This document shows positions 10,035 to 18,945 of a stretch of DNA of 64,000 nucleotides, piece by piece. The notes below the pieces were generated by a model. That model was not told where the DNA came from. It ran no database searches and was given only the letters and a program-made list of their open reading frames with translations. This stretch comes from Alphaproteobacteria bacterium (GTDB lineage: Bacteria; Pseudomonadota; Alphaproteobacteria; Reyranellales; Reyranellaceae), in assembly GCA_017308235.1 (NCBI GenBank), contig JAFKFL010000008.1, positions 248,001 through 312,000 on the forward strand. Reading direction: 5' to 3'. A program made the translations under genes and the position numbers. The first letter of the stretch is position 1; the number at the start of each line of letters is the position of its first letter.

Positions 10035-11273
10035 ATGAACGCTTTCACACAGATCCGGCGCAACGACCAGCCGATCTACCTCGATTATCAGGCGACGACG
10101 CCGGTCGATCCGCGTGTTCTGGAAGCGATGATGCCGTATTTCACCCACAAGTTCGGCAACGCCCATTCGCGCAGCCATTCCTATGGCTGGGAAGCGGAGG
10201 AGGGGGTCGAGCAGGCACGCGCGCAGGTCGCCAAGCTGATCGGGGCCGACGAGAAGGAGATCATCTATACGTCGGGCGCGACAGAATCGAACAACCTCGC
10301 CATCAAGGGCGTGGCCGAGTTCTACAAAGACCGGCGCAACCACATCGTCACCACGGTCACAGAGCACAAATGCGTGCTCGATACCTGCCGTCATCTGGAG
10401 CAGCAGGGCTTCACGGTCACCTATCTACCGGTGCAGAAGAATGGCCTGGTCGATCTCGAGCAGCTTCGCGCAGCGGTAACTGACAAGACGGTAGTCGTGT
10501 CGGTGATGGCAGTGAACAACGAGATCGGCGTCATCCAGCCGTTGGCCGAGATCGGCAAGATCTGCCGCGAGAAGGGAGCGTTCTTCCACACCGACGCCGC
10601 CCAGGCGGCTGGCAAGATCCCGCTCGATGTCGAGGCGATGAACATCGACCTGATGAGTATCTCAGGTCACAAGATCTACGGTCCCAAGGGCATCGGTGCG
10701 CTCTATGTCCGCCGCCGGCCGCGCGTGCGTCTCGTCGCGCTGATAAATGGCGGCGGCCAGGAGCGCGGCTTCCGCTCCGGCACGCTGCCGACGCCGCTCT
10801 GTGTCGGGCTCGGCGAGGCGGCCGAGATTTGCATGAAGGAGATGGATGCCGAGGCCAAACGCCTCACGAAGCTGCGCGATCGCATGCTGAAGGGGCTGCA
10901 GGCCAAGCTGCCGGAAATCTACGTCAACGGCGACCTCGACCAACGCATTCCGGGCAATCTCAACATCAGCTTCGCCTACGTCGAGGGCGAGTCGCTGATG
11001 ATGGGCATCAAGGGCCTGTCGGTCTCGTCCGGATCGGCCTGCACGTCGGCGTCGCTGGAGCCGAGCTATGTGCTGCGCGCGCTAGGCGTCGAAGAGGAAA
11101 TGGCGCATACGTCGCTGCGCATCGGCCTCGGCCGGTTCACGACCGAGCAGGAAGTCGATACGGCGGTCGACGAACTGGTGCGCCACGTCACGAAACTGCG
11201 CGAGATGAGCCCACTCTGGGAAATGGCCCAGGAAGGTATCGACATCAAATCCATCGAATGGGCGGCTCACTGA
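10035..11273 (+). CDS. iscS: Cysteine desulfurase IscS
   Basis: Provides persulfide sulfur for Fe-S cluster building on IscU and for tRNA thiolation via MnmA. The 412-residue protein has PLP lysine K213 ([10 protein letters not shown]), H111 in VTEHKCVL, and catalytic C336 in the group I motif [17 protein letters not shown]. The C-terminal [21 protein letters not shown] tail is the IscU-docking end typical of true IscS. AGGGG lies upstream of the ATG. The gene sits 18 bases after the other desulfurase and 27 before iscU. The thiouridylase mnmA, a likely sulfur client, is encoded 5 kb downstream. Confidence 0.98.
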   Translation: MNAFTQIRRNDQPIYLDYQATTPVDPRVLEAMMPYFTHKFGNAHSRSHSYGWEAEEGVEQARAQVAKLIGADEKEIIYTSGATESNNLAIKGVAEFYKDRRNHIVTTVTEHKCVLDTCRHLEQQGFTVTYLPVQKNGLVDLEQLRAAVTDKTVVVSVMAVNNEIGVIQPLAEIGKICREKGAFFHTDAAQAAGKIPLDVEAMNIDLMSISGHKIYGPKGIGALYVRRRPRVRLVALINGGGQERGFRSGTLPTPLCVGLGEAAEICMKEMDAEAKRLTKLRDRMLKGLQAKLPEIYVNGDLDQRIPGNLNISFAYVEGESLMMGIKGLSVSSGSACTSASLEPSYVLRALGVEEEMAHTSLRIGLGRFTTEQEVDTAVDELVRHVTKLREMSPLWEMAQEGIDIKSIEWAAH

Positions 11274-11300
11274 GCCGCGTGAAAATCTGAGGAGAGTGTC

Positions 11301-11732
11301 ATGACGTACAGCCCCAAGCTGATCGATCACTACGAGAACCCGCGCAACATCGGCTCGCTCGACAAGAATGACGAGGGTGTCGGTACGGGCCTGGTGGGCG
11401 CGCCGGCCTGCGGCGACGTGATGAAGCTGCAGATCAAGGTTGGCGCCGACGGCCTGATCGAGGACGCCAAGTTCAAGACCTTCGGTTGCGGTTCGGCGAT
11501 CGCCTCTTCGTCGCTCGTCACCGAATGGGTGAAGGGCAAGACGATCGACGAGGCCGAGACGATCAAGAACACCGACATCGCCAAGCATCTGGCGCTGCCG
11601 CCGGTGAAGATCCATTGCTCGGTCCTGGCCGAGGACGCCATCAAGGCTGCCATCGCCGACTATCGCGCCAAGAGCGCGAAGAAAGACGAGCCCGTGTCGG
11701 AAGGCGAGCAAGTCGCCGTGCCCGCGAAATAG
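11301..11732 (+). CDS. iscU: Iron-sulfur cluster scaffold IscU
   Basis: Scaffold on which 2Fe-2S clusters are assembled before chaperone-aided transfer. All assembly residues are visible: C37 and D39 (GAPACGDVM), C63 (FGCGSAIASSS) and C106. The chaperone-recognition motif LPPVK at 99-103 matches the HscA encoded three genes later. The 143-residue protein carries a short extra lysine- and glutamate-rich tail after the conserved AIADY. ATG at 11301 follows GAGGAGAG with good spacing. Confidence 0.98.
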   Translation: MTYSPKLIDHYENPRNIGSLDKNDEGVGTGLVGAPACGDVMKLQIKVGADGLIEDAKFKTFGCGSAIASSSLVTEWVKGKTIDEAETIKNTDIAKHLALPPVKIHCSVLAEDAIKAAIADYRAKSAKKDEPVSEGEQVAVPAK

Positions 11733-11755
11733 CCACGAGTTCGGAGCAGAGTTTC

Positions 11756-12151
11756 ATGAGCACGCCCATCGTCACGGACGCCCCCAAGCCTGCCGTCGCA
11801 CCACGGCCGCGCCGTCCGCGCCCGCAAGTGATGACGGTGACGTCGTCCGCGGCGGAGCGTGTGAAGGCGCTGATCGAGGGTCGCGGCAAGCCCACGGCCG
11901 GAATTCGGATCGGCGTGCGCAGCAAGGGCTGCTCGGGCCTCTCCTACACGCTGGAGTTCGCCGACAAGCAGGAGCCGATGGATGAAGTGGTCGAGACAGG
12001 AGGCATCAAGCTCCTGATCGATCCCAAGGCATCGCTGTTCCTGATCGGCACCGAGATGGACTACGAGGAAGAGAAACTGAAGTCGGGTTTCGTGTTCAAG
12101 AATCCGAACGAGAAGGGGCGCTGCGGCTGCGGTGAGTCCTTCCACGTCTGA
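11756..12151 (+). CDS. iscA: Iron-sulfur assembly protein IscA
   Basis: A-type carrier that helps deliver or mature clusters. The HesB/IscA domain covers residues 27-131, with the three ligand cysteines C59 (SKGCSGLSY), C123 and C125 (GRCGCGESF). An N-terminal extension of about 25 residues rich in proline and arginine precedes the domain, longer than in E. coli IscA. ATG at 11756 is preferred over a longer open frame starting inside iscU, because GGAGCAGAG precedes it and the upstream frame is only the shadow of iscU. Confidence 0.95.
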   Translation: MSTPIVTDAPKPAVAPRPRRPRPQVMTVTSSAAERVKALIEGRGKPTAGIRIGVRSKGCSGLSYTLEFADKQEPMDEVVETGGIKLLIDPKASLFLIGTEMDYEEEKLKSGFVFKNPNEKGRCGCGESFHV

Positions 12152-12171
12152 CAGACCGAAGCGTCGGGATC

Positions 12172-12684
12172 ATGGATCATTTCGCGCGGCTGGGAATGCC
12201 GGCGATGCTCGACTTGGAGCCCGCCGATCTCGACAAGGCCTACTTCTCGCGCCAGCGGCAGTGGCATCCCGACCGCTTCGTCTCGAAGCCGCCTGAAGAG
12301 AAGGCGAAGGCTTCCGCAGAGGCGGCGGCTCTGAACGACGCCTATCGCACGCTCAAGGATCCCCTCGATCGGGCTGTCTATTTCGCGAGCCTCAAGGGAG
12401 TTGAGCTACCAGGCGACGGCAAGACCATCGACGATCCCGAGCTTCTGATGGAGGCGATGGAAGTGCGTGAGGCACTGCATGAAGCGGACACAGTCGAGGC
12501 GGTCGATGCACTGGCCGAGAAGGCGAGACGCGACATGAAAGCCGCGCTGTCGGGCCTCGCGAGTTTGTTCTTGCGGGACGACAAGCCCGCCCTCAGAAAG
12601 GCGCTCCTTCGCTTGCGCTATCTCGACAAATTCGCCGAGGAGGCACGTGCGCGGCGGATGAATCTGGAACGAGCAAAAGCATGA
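12172..12684 (+). CDS. hscB: Fe-S co-chaperone HscB
   Basis: J-domain co-chaperone that brings IscU to HscA and stimulates its ATPase. The 170-residue product has a J domain at about 1-70 with the essential HPD at 32-34 (WHPDRF), then the HscB C-terminal helical domain starting near 85, which binds IscU (ELLMEAMEVREAL). No N-terminal zinc motif, unlike eukaryotic homologues. Its stop overlaps the hscA start as ATGA, so the two chaperones are translationally coupled. Confidence 0.95.
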   Translation: MDHFARLGMPAMLDLEPADLDKAYFSRQRQWHPDRFVSKPPEEKAKASAEAAALNDAYRTLKDPLDRAVYFASLKGVELPGDGKTIDDPELLMEAMEVREALHEADTVEAVDALAEKARRDMKAALSGLASLFLRDDKPALRKALLRLRYLDKFAEEARARRMNLERAKA

Positions 12685-14576
12685 CCTTGCTGGAGATCCA
12701 TGAGCCGGGCGAGACCCCTTTGCCCCATGCCGGCGAAGGGACGTTGGCGGTCGGCATCGATCTCGGCACGACCAATTCCGTGGTGGCGATCGCCCGCGAG
12801 GGCAAGCCAGCCGCCTTGCACGATGAGACCGGCCGCGCGCTGGTGCCATCGGTCGTGGCCTATCCCGCCGCCGGTGGCGTCCGGGTGGGCGAGGAGGCGC
12901 GCCTTCTGATGGCGAAGGAGCCGCGCAACGTCGTGGCTTCGGTGAAACGGCTGATGGGACGCGGCGCCGCCGACCTCCACACGGTGGCGGGCGTGCTGCC
13001 CTACGAGATCGAGCCCGGCAGCGGCGAGACCGACATGGTGAAGCTGCGCATCGCCGGTAAGCCGCGTTCACCGGTCGAAATTTCGGCGGAGATCCTGAAG
13101 GCGTTGCGCGCCCGAGCCGAGGCTGCGCTCGATAAATCGGTGGAGCGCGCCGTCATCACCGTGCCGGCGTATTTCGACGATGCGGCGCGCACAGCGACCC
13201 GCGATGCCGCGCGCGTTGCGGGTCTCGAAGTGCTGCGGCTGGTGAACGAGCCCACGGCGGCGGCGCTTGCTTACGGTCTCGATAAGGGATCGGAAGGGCT
13301 TTACGCCGTCTATGACCTGGGTGGTGGCACCTTCGACTTTTCTCTGTTGCGGCTGGAGAAGGGCGTGTTCCAGGTCCTGGCGACCGGCGGCGACACCGCG
13401 TTGGGTGGCGACGACTTCGACCGCGCGCTCGCCGAACGCATGCTGGCGGAACGCAAGCGGGATGGCCTCGCCGATCTGATCGACGAAGGCGCAGTGAAGG
13501 CGGCGCTCGCGCTCGCGCGCCAGATGAAGGAGCAACTGTCCGATCGGGAGAAGACCTCCGGCCGACTGGAACTCGGCGCCGTGCCGTCGTTCCACGCTAT
13601 CACGCGCGCCGAATTCGAGGCGATGGCCGACGGCCTGGTGAAACGCACGATAGAAATCGCCCGCCACGTGCTGGCGGATGCCGGCATGGCCGCGAGTGAG
13701 ATACATGGCGTGGTGCTGGTCGGCGGCTCGACGCGCGTGCCGCTGGTCCGCCGCCGCGTGGCGGAGATGATCGGCAAGCCGCCGCTCACCGACATCGACC
13801 CGGACGAGGTGGTGGCTTTGGGCGCCGCGTTGCAGGCCGAGGCGCTGACCAGCGGCTCCGACACATTGCTGCTTGATGTAACGCCGCTGTCGCTAGGACT
13901 GGAGACGATGGGCGAGCTGGTCGAGAAGGTCGTGCCGCGCAACACGCCGATTCCGGTGCAGCTTGCGCAGGAATTCACCACCTACCAGGACGGCCAGACT
14001 GCGATGGCGATCCATGTCGTGCAAGGCGAGCGCGAGATGGTTGCCGATTGCCGCAGCCTCGCTCGCTTCGAGCTGACCGGCATTCCGCCCATGACGGCAG
14101 GCGCGGCGCGCATTCGCGTGGCCTTCGCCGTCGATGCCGACGGCCTGCTCACCGTCTCCGCGCAGGAGCGGACGACCGGCATCGCCCAGCGCATTGAAGT
14201 GAAGCCTTCCTACGGTCTCAGCCACGACGACATGGCCGACATGCTCTACGACAGCCTAGAGCATGCCGAAGAGGACATGACGCGGCGCCTGCTGACGGAG
14301 GCCCGGGTCGAGGCGCGGCGCAGTCTGCTTGCGCTCGATACGGCGCTCGCCAAGGACGGCGCGCTGCTCTCGGCCGAGGAACGGGGGGCGATGGACGAGG
14401 CGCGCCGCCGCCTCGAGACGGCGACCGCCGGTGAGGATCGCGACGAGATCAGTGCAGCCGCCGAGGCCCTCGAGGCGCTGTCCAAGCCGTTCGCCGAGCG
14501 GCGCATGGATCGCGGCATCCGCGAGGCGCTGTCGGGTCTGTCGATGAACGATCTGGAACGCCGGGTTGGGGAGTAA
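12681..14576 (+). CDS. hscA: Fe-S chaperone HscA (Hsp70 type)
   Basis: Specialised Hsp70 that drives cluster release from IscU using ATP. The 631-residue protein has the actin-fold phosphate 1 motif [13 protein letters not shown] near 24-36, [15 protein letters not shown], the [13 protein letters not shown] phosphate 2 motif, [15 protein letters not shown], and a substrate-binding domain beginning [14 protein letters not shown]. Compared with DnaK it is short in the C-terminal lid, as HscA proteins are. Starts four bases inside hscB. Confidence 0.97.
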   Translation: MTLLEIHEPGETPLPHAGEGTLAVGIDLGTTNSVVAIAREGKPAALHDETGRALVPSVVAYPAAGGVRVGEEARLLMAKEPRNVVASVKRLMGRGAADLHTVAGVLPYEIEPGSGETDMVKLRIAGKPRSPVEISAEILKALRARAEAALDKSVERAVITVPAYFDDAARTATRDAARVAGLEVLRLVNEPTAAALAYGLDKGSEGLYAVYDLGGGTFDFSLLRLEKGVFQVLATGGDTALGGDDFDRALAERMLAERKRDGLADLIDEGAVKAALALARQMKEQLSDREKTSGRLELGAVPSFHAITRAEFEAMADGLVKRTIEIARHVLADAGMAASEIHGVVLVGGSTRVPLVRRRVAEMIGKPPLTDIDPDEVVALGAALQAEALTSGSDTLLLDVTPLSLGLETMGELVEKVVPRNTPIPVQLAQEFTTYQDGQTAMAIHVVQGEREMVADCRSLARFELTGIPPMTAGAARIRVAFAVDADGLLTVSAQERTTGIAQRIEVKPSYGLSHDDMADMLYDSLEHAEEDMTRRLLTEARVEARRSLLALDTALAKDGALLSAEERGAMDEARRRLETATAGEDRDEISAAAEALEALSKPFAERRMDRGIREALSGLSMNDLERRVGE

Positions 14577-14590
14577 CGAGGTTCTGTTTG

Positions 14591-14926
14591 ATGCCGAAGA
14601 TGACGTTCATTCTGAAAGACGGTTCGCGCAAGGAGGTGGATGCCCCGATCGGCCTTTCGCTGCTGGAGATCGCCCATAACAATGGCGTCGACATCGAAGG
14701 AGCCTGCGAGGGCTCGCTCGCCTGCTCGACTTGTCATGTGGTCGTCGAAGCTGCCTGGTTCGAGAAGCTCGCGCCGGCGAGCGAGGACGAGGAGGATATG
14801 CTCGATCTCGCCTTCGGGCTCACCCACACCTCGCGGCTCGGCTGCCAGATCCGCATGAGCGAGGCGCTTGATGGACTCGTCGTGAAGTTGCCGGCAGCGA
14901 CCCGCAATATGATGGTCGACAAGTAG
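14591..14926 (+). CDS. fdx: ISC 2Fe-2S ferredoxin
   Basis: Adrenodoxin-type ferredoxin that supplies electrons for cluster assembly. With the ATG at 14591 the product is 111 residues, with cluster ligands C39, C45, C48 and C85 (CX5CX2C plus GC). [13 protein letters not shown] is the acidic partner-docking helix typical of this class. A TTG three bases upstream is a possible but weaker start. ACGAGG lies about nine bases before the ATG. The NADPH reductase encoded at 17829 is a possible electron donor (inference). Confidence 0.96.
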   Translation: MPKMTFILKDGSRKEVDAPIGLSLLEIAHNNGVDIEGACEGSLACSTCHVVVEAAWFEKLAPASEDEEDMLDLAFGLTHTSRLGCQIRMSEALDGLVVKLPAATRNMMVDK

Positions 14927-14935
14927 GGGGAGGCG

Positions 14936-15142
14936 ATGGCGAAGAAGCTGCGCTGGACCGACGTTCAAGATATCGCGATCGAGCTTGAGGAACGCCATCC
15001 TGACGCCGACAATGTGAACCTGCGGTTCACCGATCTGCACCGCTGGGTGATGGAATTGCCGGATTTCGACGACGATGCGGGGCGTTCCAACGAAAAGATC
15101 CTCGAGGCGATCCAGGCGGCCTGGATCGACGAGCGAGGCTGA
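14936..15142 (+). CDS. iscX: IscX (YfhJ-like) Fe-S assembly regulator
   Basis: A 68-residue acidic protein whose pattern LRWTDVQDIAIEL...VRFTD-like NLRFTDLHRWV...LPDFDDD...SNEKILEAIQAAW matches IscX. In E. coli this protein binds IscS and iron and modulates desulfurase activity. GGGGGAGG sits five bases before the ATG. It closes the operon; the next gene begins 83 bases later with its own strong ribosome site. I see no convincing terminator between. Confidence 0.95.
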   Translation: MAKKLRWTDVQDIAIELEERHPDADNVNLRFTDLHRWVMELPDFDDDAGRSNEKILEAIQAAWIDERG

Positions 15143-15225
15143 CGAACCGCCCCTGACGTCCGGTCCATGATGGGCCGCCCCAATTCGGTCTCAATTCCTC
15201 TCGTACAGTGGTTTTGGAGGGGCAT

Positions 15226-15894
15226 ATGAGGGGCAATAGGTTCCTGAGGTCCTCGCTGCCACTGCTGATGGCGGCGTGTCTTGGCGCGTGCGCGTCCAAT
15301 GCGGTCCAACCTGGAATCGTCAGTCGCTCGGGTCCAAGTCCGAGCCAGACCTACGTTTCCAATCCAGCGTACGGTTCGAACCAGGGCTACACCCAGAATG
15401 TATCGGCGACGGGTGGGCCGGTCGCGGGCACAACGCCGCTCAATCCGAATGATTCGGCGAACAGGGCCTATGGCGGACCACAGACCGCCGCAGTGGTCGG
15501 TGACAGCGGTCGCGTAGTCTCGATCAATGAAGTCGGCCTGCGCGGTGCAGGCCGAGGTGGACCCGGGAATGGAACGCTGGTCGGTGGTCTGCTGGGCGGC
15601 GCTGGTGGTGCAACCATCGGTGCGGTCACCGGCCACACGGTGGGAGCCGGCATCGTCGGCGGCGTGTTGGGCGTCATTGGTGGAGCGATCCTCGGTTCGA
15701 TCTTCGAAGGCAATCACGGCAGCGCGTCCGGTGGCCGAGGCATCGAGGTGACGGTGCAGAAGGACGACGGCCAGAAGGTCACTGTCGCGCAGCAGGATGA
15801 CGGTGACGTCCAACTTGGTGACCGCGTCCACATTGTCCAGGGCCGGGATGGCGTGGCAAAAGTCGTGCGCGACACGTCTCGCCACCAGGATTAG
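15226..15894 (+). CDS. Glycine-zipper outer-membrane lipoprotein (paralogue 1)
   Basis: A 222-residue predicted lipoprotein. The signal peptide ends in the lipobox LGAC (Cys near residue 21). A serine-, asparagine- and tyrosine-rich linker of about 80 residues follows, then a glycine-zipper two-helix segment (LVGGLLGGAGGATIGAVTG and VGGVLGVIGGAILGS), then a conserved end with GIEVTVQKDDG and GDRVHIVQG. This order is that of SlyB/Pcp-like proteins of the outer membrane. ATG at 15226 has GGAGGGG upstream; an earlier GTG at 15208 would spoil the signal peptide. Its paralogue follows directly. Function unknown beyond envelope location. Confidence 0.85.
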   Translation: MRGNRFLRSSLPLLMAACLGACASNAVQPGIVSRSGPSPSQTYVSNPAYGSNQGYTQNVSATGGPVAGTTPLNPNDSANRAYGGPQTAAVVGDSGRVVSINEVGLRGAGRGGPGNGTLVGGLLGGAGGATIGAVTGHTVGAGIVGGVLGVIGGAILGSIFEGNHGSASGGRGIEVTVQKDDGQKVTVAQQDDGDVQLGDRVHIVQGRDGVAKVVRDTSRHQD

Positions 15895-15935
15895 ATTGAA
15901 ATTCGTCGGCGCCCCCTACTGAAAGAGGATAAGCG

Positions 15936-16433
15936 ATGTCTGCGAAGTGGCTTGTCGGTTTACTTTTGCCGTTGGCACTCGTGACGACGCTGGGGGCGTG
16001 TGAGAACCAAGGCGTTCAGCCGGGCGTGGTCCAGAACGCCAGCGGTTATCGTGGCGAATCGGGCCGCGTGGTCTCGATCCGCGAAGTGCCGCTGCGCGGC
16101 CAACGGGGCGCGAACGACGGCACGCTGGTCGGCGGCGGTCTCGGTGCCGCCGGCGGCGCGGCGATCGGTGCAGCCACCAGCCATTCGGTGGGCGGCGCCG
16201 TTGTTGGCGGCCTGCTGGGTGCGGTTGCTGGCGGCATCGCGGGCACCGCGATCGGCCAGAACAGCGGCTCTCGCCGCGGCATCGAGGTTACGGTGCGCAA
16301 GGATGACGGTTCGCGGGTCACCATCGCGCAGCCGGACGACGGCGACGTGCAGATGGGCGATCGCGTGGTGATCGTCTATGACGGCAATGGCGTGGCCAAG
16401 GCGGTCCGCGACAACAGCTACCGTCGCGACTAG
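15936..16433 (+). CDS. Glycine-zipper outer-membrane lipoprotein (paralogue 2)
   Basis: A 165-residue predicted lipoprotein with lipobox LGAC (Cys near 22). It matches the preceding gene through its whole second half: [14 protein letters not shown], the glycine zipper ([30 protein letters not shown]), [18 protein letters not shown] and [14 protein letters not shown]. It lacks the long disordered linker of the first copy. Tandem duplication with linker change is the simplest reading. Spaced 41 bases after paralogue 1, with GAAAGAGGAT before the ATG, so probably one transcript. Confidence 0.85.
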   Translation: MSAKWLVGLLLPLALVTTLGACENQGVQPGVVQNASGYRGESGRVVSIREVPLRGQRGANDGTLVGGGLGAAGGAAIGAATSHSVGGAVVGGLLGAVAGGIAGTAIGQNSGSRRGIEVTVRKDDGSRVTIAQPDDGDVQMGDRVVIVYDGNGVAKAVRDNSYRRD

Positions 16434-16489
16434 GAGCGCGGCTGGCGGCGCTGGCGGGCCGTGATGGCGGAGCCTATATAAGCCCCGCC

Positions 16490-17617
16490 ATGGCCCGCAA
16501 TTCCCTCGATATCGACAAGGCGCCCGGCGACACCCGCGTGGTGGTCGCCATGTCGGGTGGCGTCGATTCCTCGGTCACGGCGGCCCTGCTGAAGGAGCAG
16601 GGCTACGACGTCGTGGGCATCACCCTTCAGCTCTACGATCATGGCGCCGCCGTCGGGAAGAAGGGCGCCTGCTGCGCCGGCCAGGACATCCGCGACGCGC
16701 GCGAGGTCGCCGATCGGCTCGGCATCCCGCATTACGTGCTCGACTATGAGAGCCGCTTCCGCAACGAAGTGATGGACGCTTTTGCCGACTCCTATCTGCG
16801 CGGTGAAACACCCGTACCCTGCATCGCCTGCAATCGCACGGTGAAGTTCCGCGATCTGCTGGCGACCGCGCGCGACCTGGGAGCCGAGGCGCTGGCGACC
16901 GGTCATTATGTGCGCCGCATGGTGGGCGAGGCAGGACCGGAGCTTCACCGCGGCAGCGATCCTTCGCGCGACCAGAGCTACTTCCTGTTCGGCACCACGA
17001 CCGAGCAGCTCGACCTTTTGCGTTTCCCGCTCGGCGGCCTGTCGAAGAGCGAGACGCGCGCGCTTGCCGAGCGCTTCGACCTCACGGTGGCAGACAAGCC
17101 CGACAGCCAGGACATCTGCTTCGTGCCCAACGGCGACTATCGCGCCGTGGTGCAGAAGCTTCGCCCCGAAGCCGACCGGCCCGGCGAGATCGTCGACAGG
17201 GCCGGCAACGTCCTTGGCCACCACGATGGCATTGTCGGCTTCACCGTCGGCCAGCGGCGCGGCCTCGCGCTCGGCGAGCGCAGCGGCACCGACAATGAGC
17301 CGCTTTACGTCGTGAAACTCGAGCCCGAGAGCCGCCGGGTCGTCGTCGGGCCACGTGCCGCGCTCGGCCGAGACGAGCTTTCCCTTTACGACGTGAACTG
17401 GCTCGGCCCGGATCTCGTCGGCGCCTTGCCGGTGCAGGTACGCGTGCGTTCCTCGCAGGCGCTGCGTCCCGCCGAGGTGTCCCGCGCCGGAGCCGCGCTC
17501 ACCGTGCGCTTCGCCGAACCCGAGATCGGCATCTCGCCCGGCCAGGCCTGCGTGATCTATGACCATGCGAGCGGCAGCCGCGTCCTGGGCGGCGGCTTCA
17601 TCCGGCGCTTCGCATGA
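16490..17617 (+). CDS. mnmA: tRNA 2-thiouridylase MnmA
   Basis: Inserts sulfur at C2 of the wobble uridine in Lys, Glu and Gln tRNAs, using persulfide sulfur relayed from IscS. The PP-loop ATP motif MSGGVDSSV lies at 21-29. Catalytic cysteines are C114 ([11 protein letters not shown]) and C210 ([12 protein letters not shown]), and the GHYVR adenylation segment is near 138. Length of 375 residues is normal. The product starts with ATG at 16490 after a short spacer from the lipoprotein gene. The tRNA-Met gene follows closely but is not a known substrate. Confidence 0.97.
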   Translation: MARNSLDIDKAPGDTRVVVAMSGGVDSSVTAALLKEQGYDVVGITLQLYDHGAAVGKKGACCAGQDIRDAREVADRLGIPHYVLDYESRFRNEVMDAFADSYLRGETPVPCIACNRTVKFRDLLATARDLGAEALATGHYVRRMVGEAGPELHRGSDPSRDQSYFLFGTTTEQLDLLRFPLGGLSKSETRALAERFDLTVADKPDSQDICFVPNGDYRAVVQKLRPEADRPGEIVDRAGNVLGHHDGIVGFTVGQRRGLALGERSGTDNEPLYVVKLEPESRRVVVGPRAALGRDELSLYDVNWLGPDLVGALPVQVRVRSSQALRPAEVSRAGAALTVRFAEPEIGISPGQACVIYDHASGSRVLGGGFIRRFA

Positions 17618-17683
17618 CGAGAAATGACGGCCGGTCGATTTCTTGACACCCGCCGCCCGGACTGCATAAAAGCCCGCACCCGT

Positions 17684-17760
17684 GGCTGGGTAGCTCAGCT
17701 GGTTAGAGCACGGCACTCATAATGCCGGGGTCGGCGGTTCAAGTCCGCCCCCAGCTACCA
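17684..17760 (+). tRNA. tRNA-Met (CAT), elongator type
   Basis: A complete 77-base cloverleaf. Acceptor GGCTGGG (17684-17690) pairs with CCCAGCT (17750-17756), with a G-U first pair; discriminator A and encoded CCA follow. D stem GCTC/GAGC, anticodon stem CGGCA/TGCCG, loop CTCATAA with anticodon CAT, T stem GGCGG/CCGCC with TTCAAGT loop. The GGTTAGAGCA and ACTCATAATG patterns match elongator methionine tRNA rather than the initiator, which lacks a first base pair. An isoleucine tRNA with modified CAT is the alternative, judged less likely. Confidence 0.95.
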
Positions 17761-17767
17761 AGTTTCA

Positions 17768-17800
17768 GGCCTCGGCCGATTGCGGCCGGGGCCTTTTCTT
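17768..17800 (+). terminator. Intrinsic terminator after tRNA-Met
   Basis: GGCCTCGGCC (17768-17777) pairs with GGCCGGGGCC (17784-17793) around a six-base loop, ten pairs including one G-U, followed at once by TTTTCTTT. This is a textbook rho-independent terminator and ends transcription of the tRNA (and perhaps mnmA) before the reductase gene at 17829. Confidence 0.88.
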
Positions 17801-17828
17801 TGCGCGGCAGGTCGGTCAGTTTAGGATC

Positions 17829-18851
17829 ATGGCCAACGGACATACGCACCAGACCGATGTCGTGATCGTGGGCGCAGGGCCGGTGGGCCTTTTCGCCGTG
17901 TTCGAGTGCGGCATGGTCCGGCTCAAATGCCATGTCGTCGATGTGCTCGACGATGTGGGTGGGCAGTGCACCGCGCTCTATCCCGAGAAACCGATCTACG
18001 ACGTCCCCGGCTTCCCGCGCGTGGAGGCGGCCGAACTGATCGTGCGGCTCCGGGCGCAGGCCGCACCGTTCCATCCGGTCTATCACCTCGGCCAACAAGT
18101 GAAGGCGCTGGAAGCGGGGACCGGTGGCTTCTGGCGGCTCACGACTTCTACAGGCACCGTGCTGCAGGCCAGGGCCGTGATCATTGCCGCCGGCGTCGGT
18201 GCCTTTGGGCCCAACCGCCCGCCGCTCGATGGCATCGAGGCCTTCGAGGGCAAGAGTGTGTTCTACTACGTGACGCAACGCGAGACGTTTCGCGGCAAGC
18301 GAATCGTGATCGCGGGCGGCGGCGACACGGCTGTCGATTGGGCCCTGTCGCTGAGCGAGGTCGCGGCGCGCGTATCGGTGATCCATCGCCGCGACAAATT
18401 CCGTGCAGCACCCGAAAGCGAGGCAAAACTCAAGGCGCTGGCGAAGGCGGGCAAGGTCGACCTCGTGGTCCCGTATCAGCTCCAGAGCCTCGACGGCGCC
18501 AATGGCCGGCTCACGGCGGTCAATGTTGCCACGCTCGATGGGGCCGAGAAGAAAATCGCGGCCGACGTATTGCTGCCGTTCTTCGGCCTGTCGATGTCGC
18601 TCGGGCCGATTGCCGACTGGGGCGTGGCGCTCGAGCGCAACCAGATCACGATCGATCCCGTGACGACGGCGACCAACAAGCCGGGCATCTTCGCCATCGG
18701 CGACGTCGTCACCTATCCGGGCAAGCTCAAGCTCATCCTGACCGGCTTCGCCGAAGCGGCGATTGCCGCGCGCTCGGCCTATGCGCTGGTCCACCCGGAG
18801 CAGCCGCTGCACTTCGAGTACTCGACGACCTCAGGCATACCGACGGGGTAG
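17829..18851 (+). CDS. Ferredoxin/flavodoxin-NADP+ reductase, thioredoxin-reductase-like
   Basis: A 340-residue two-dinucleotide-binding flavoprotein. FAD motif GAGPVGLFAVFECG near 16-29; NADP motif VIAGGGDTAVDWALSL near 160 followed by HRRDKFRA, whose arginines select NADP; FAD-closing AIGDVVTYPG. It has no CxxC, so it is not a thioredoxin reductase, and the C-terminal HFEYSTTSG is characteristic of the YumC-type ferredoxin-NADP reductase. Such enzymes can reduce ferredoxins, including the one encoded by the isc operon 3 kb upstream, which is an inference from proximity. A terminator separates it from the tRNA. Confidence 0.92.
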   Translation: MANGHTHQTDVVIVGAGPVGLFAVFECGMVRLKCHVVDVLDDVGGQCTALYPEKPIYDVPGFPRVEAAELIVRLRAQAAPFHPVYHLGQQVKALEAGTGGFWRLTTSTGTVLQARAVIIAAGVGAFGPNRPPLDGIEAFEGKSVFYYVTQRETFRGKRIVIAGGGDTAVDWALSLSEVAARVSVIHRRDKFRAAPESEAKLKALAKAGKVDLVVPYQLQSLDGANGRLTAVNVATLDGAEKKIAADVLLPFFGLSMSLGPIADWGVALERNQITIDPVTTATNKPGIFAIGDVVTYPGKLKLILTGFAEAAIAARSAYALVHPEQPLHFEYSTTSGIPTG

Positions 18852-18945
18852 GCCATCGGTTCGCGTGGGGCATTGTTGCACCCGTCATGCGGCATCGCTA
18901 CGCTCAGGCCGACGCGCGCATGCGTAAAAATGGATCGAACGGGTA

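Noticed and set aside
17684..17760. tRNA-Met as an attachment site for an integrated element
   Set aside because: No integrase and no repeated 3' tRNA end nearby; flanking genes are ordinary core genes.
17829..18851. Thioredoxin reductase
   Set aside because: The overall fold matches, but there is no redox CxxC and the C-terminus is that of ferredoxin-NADP reductases.
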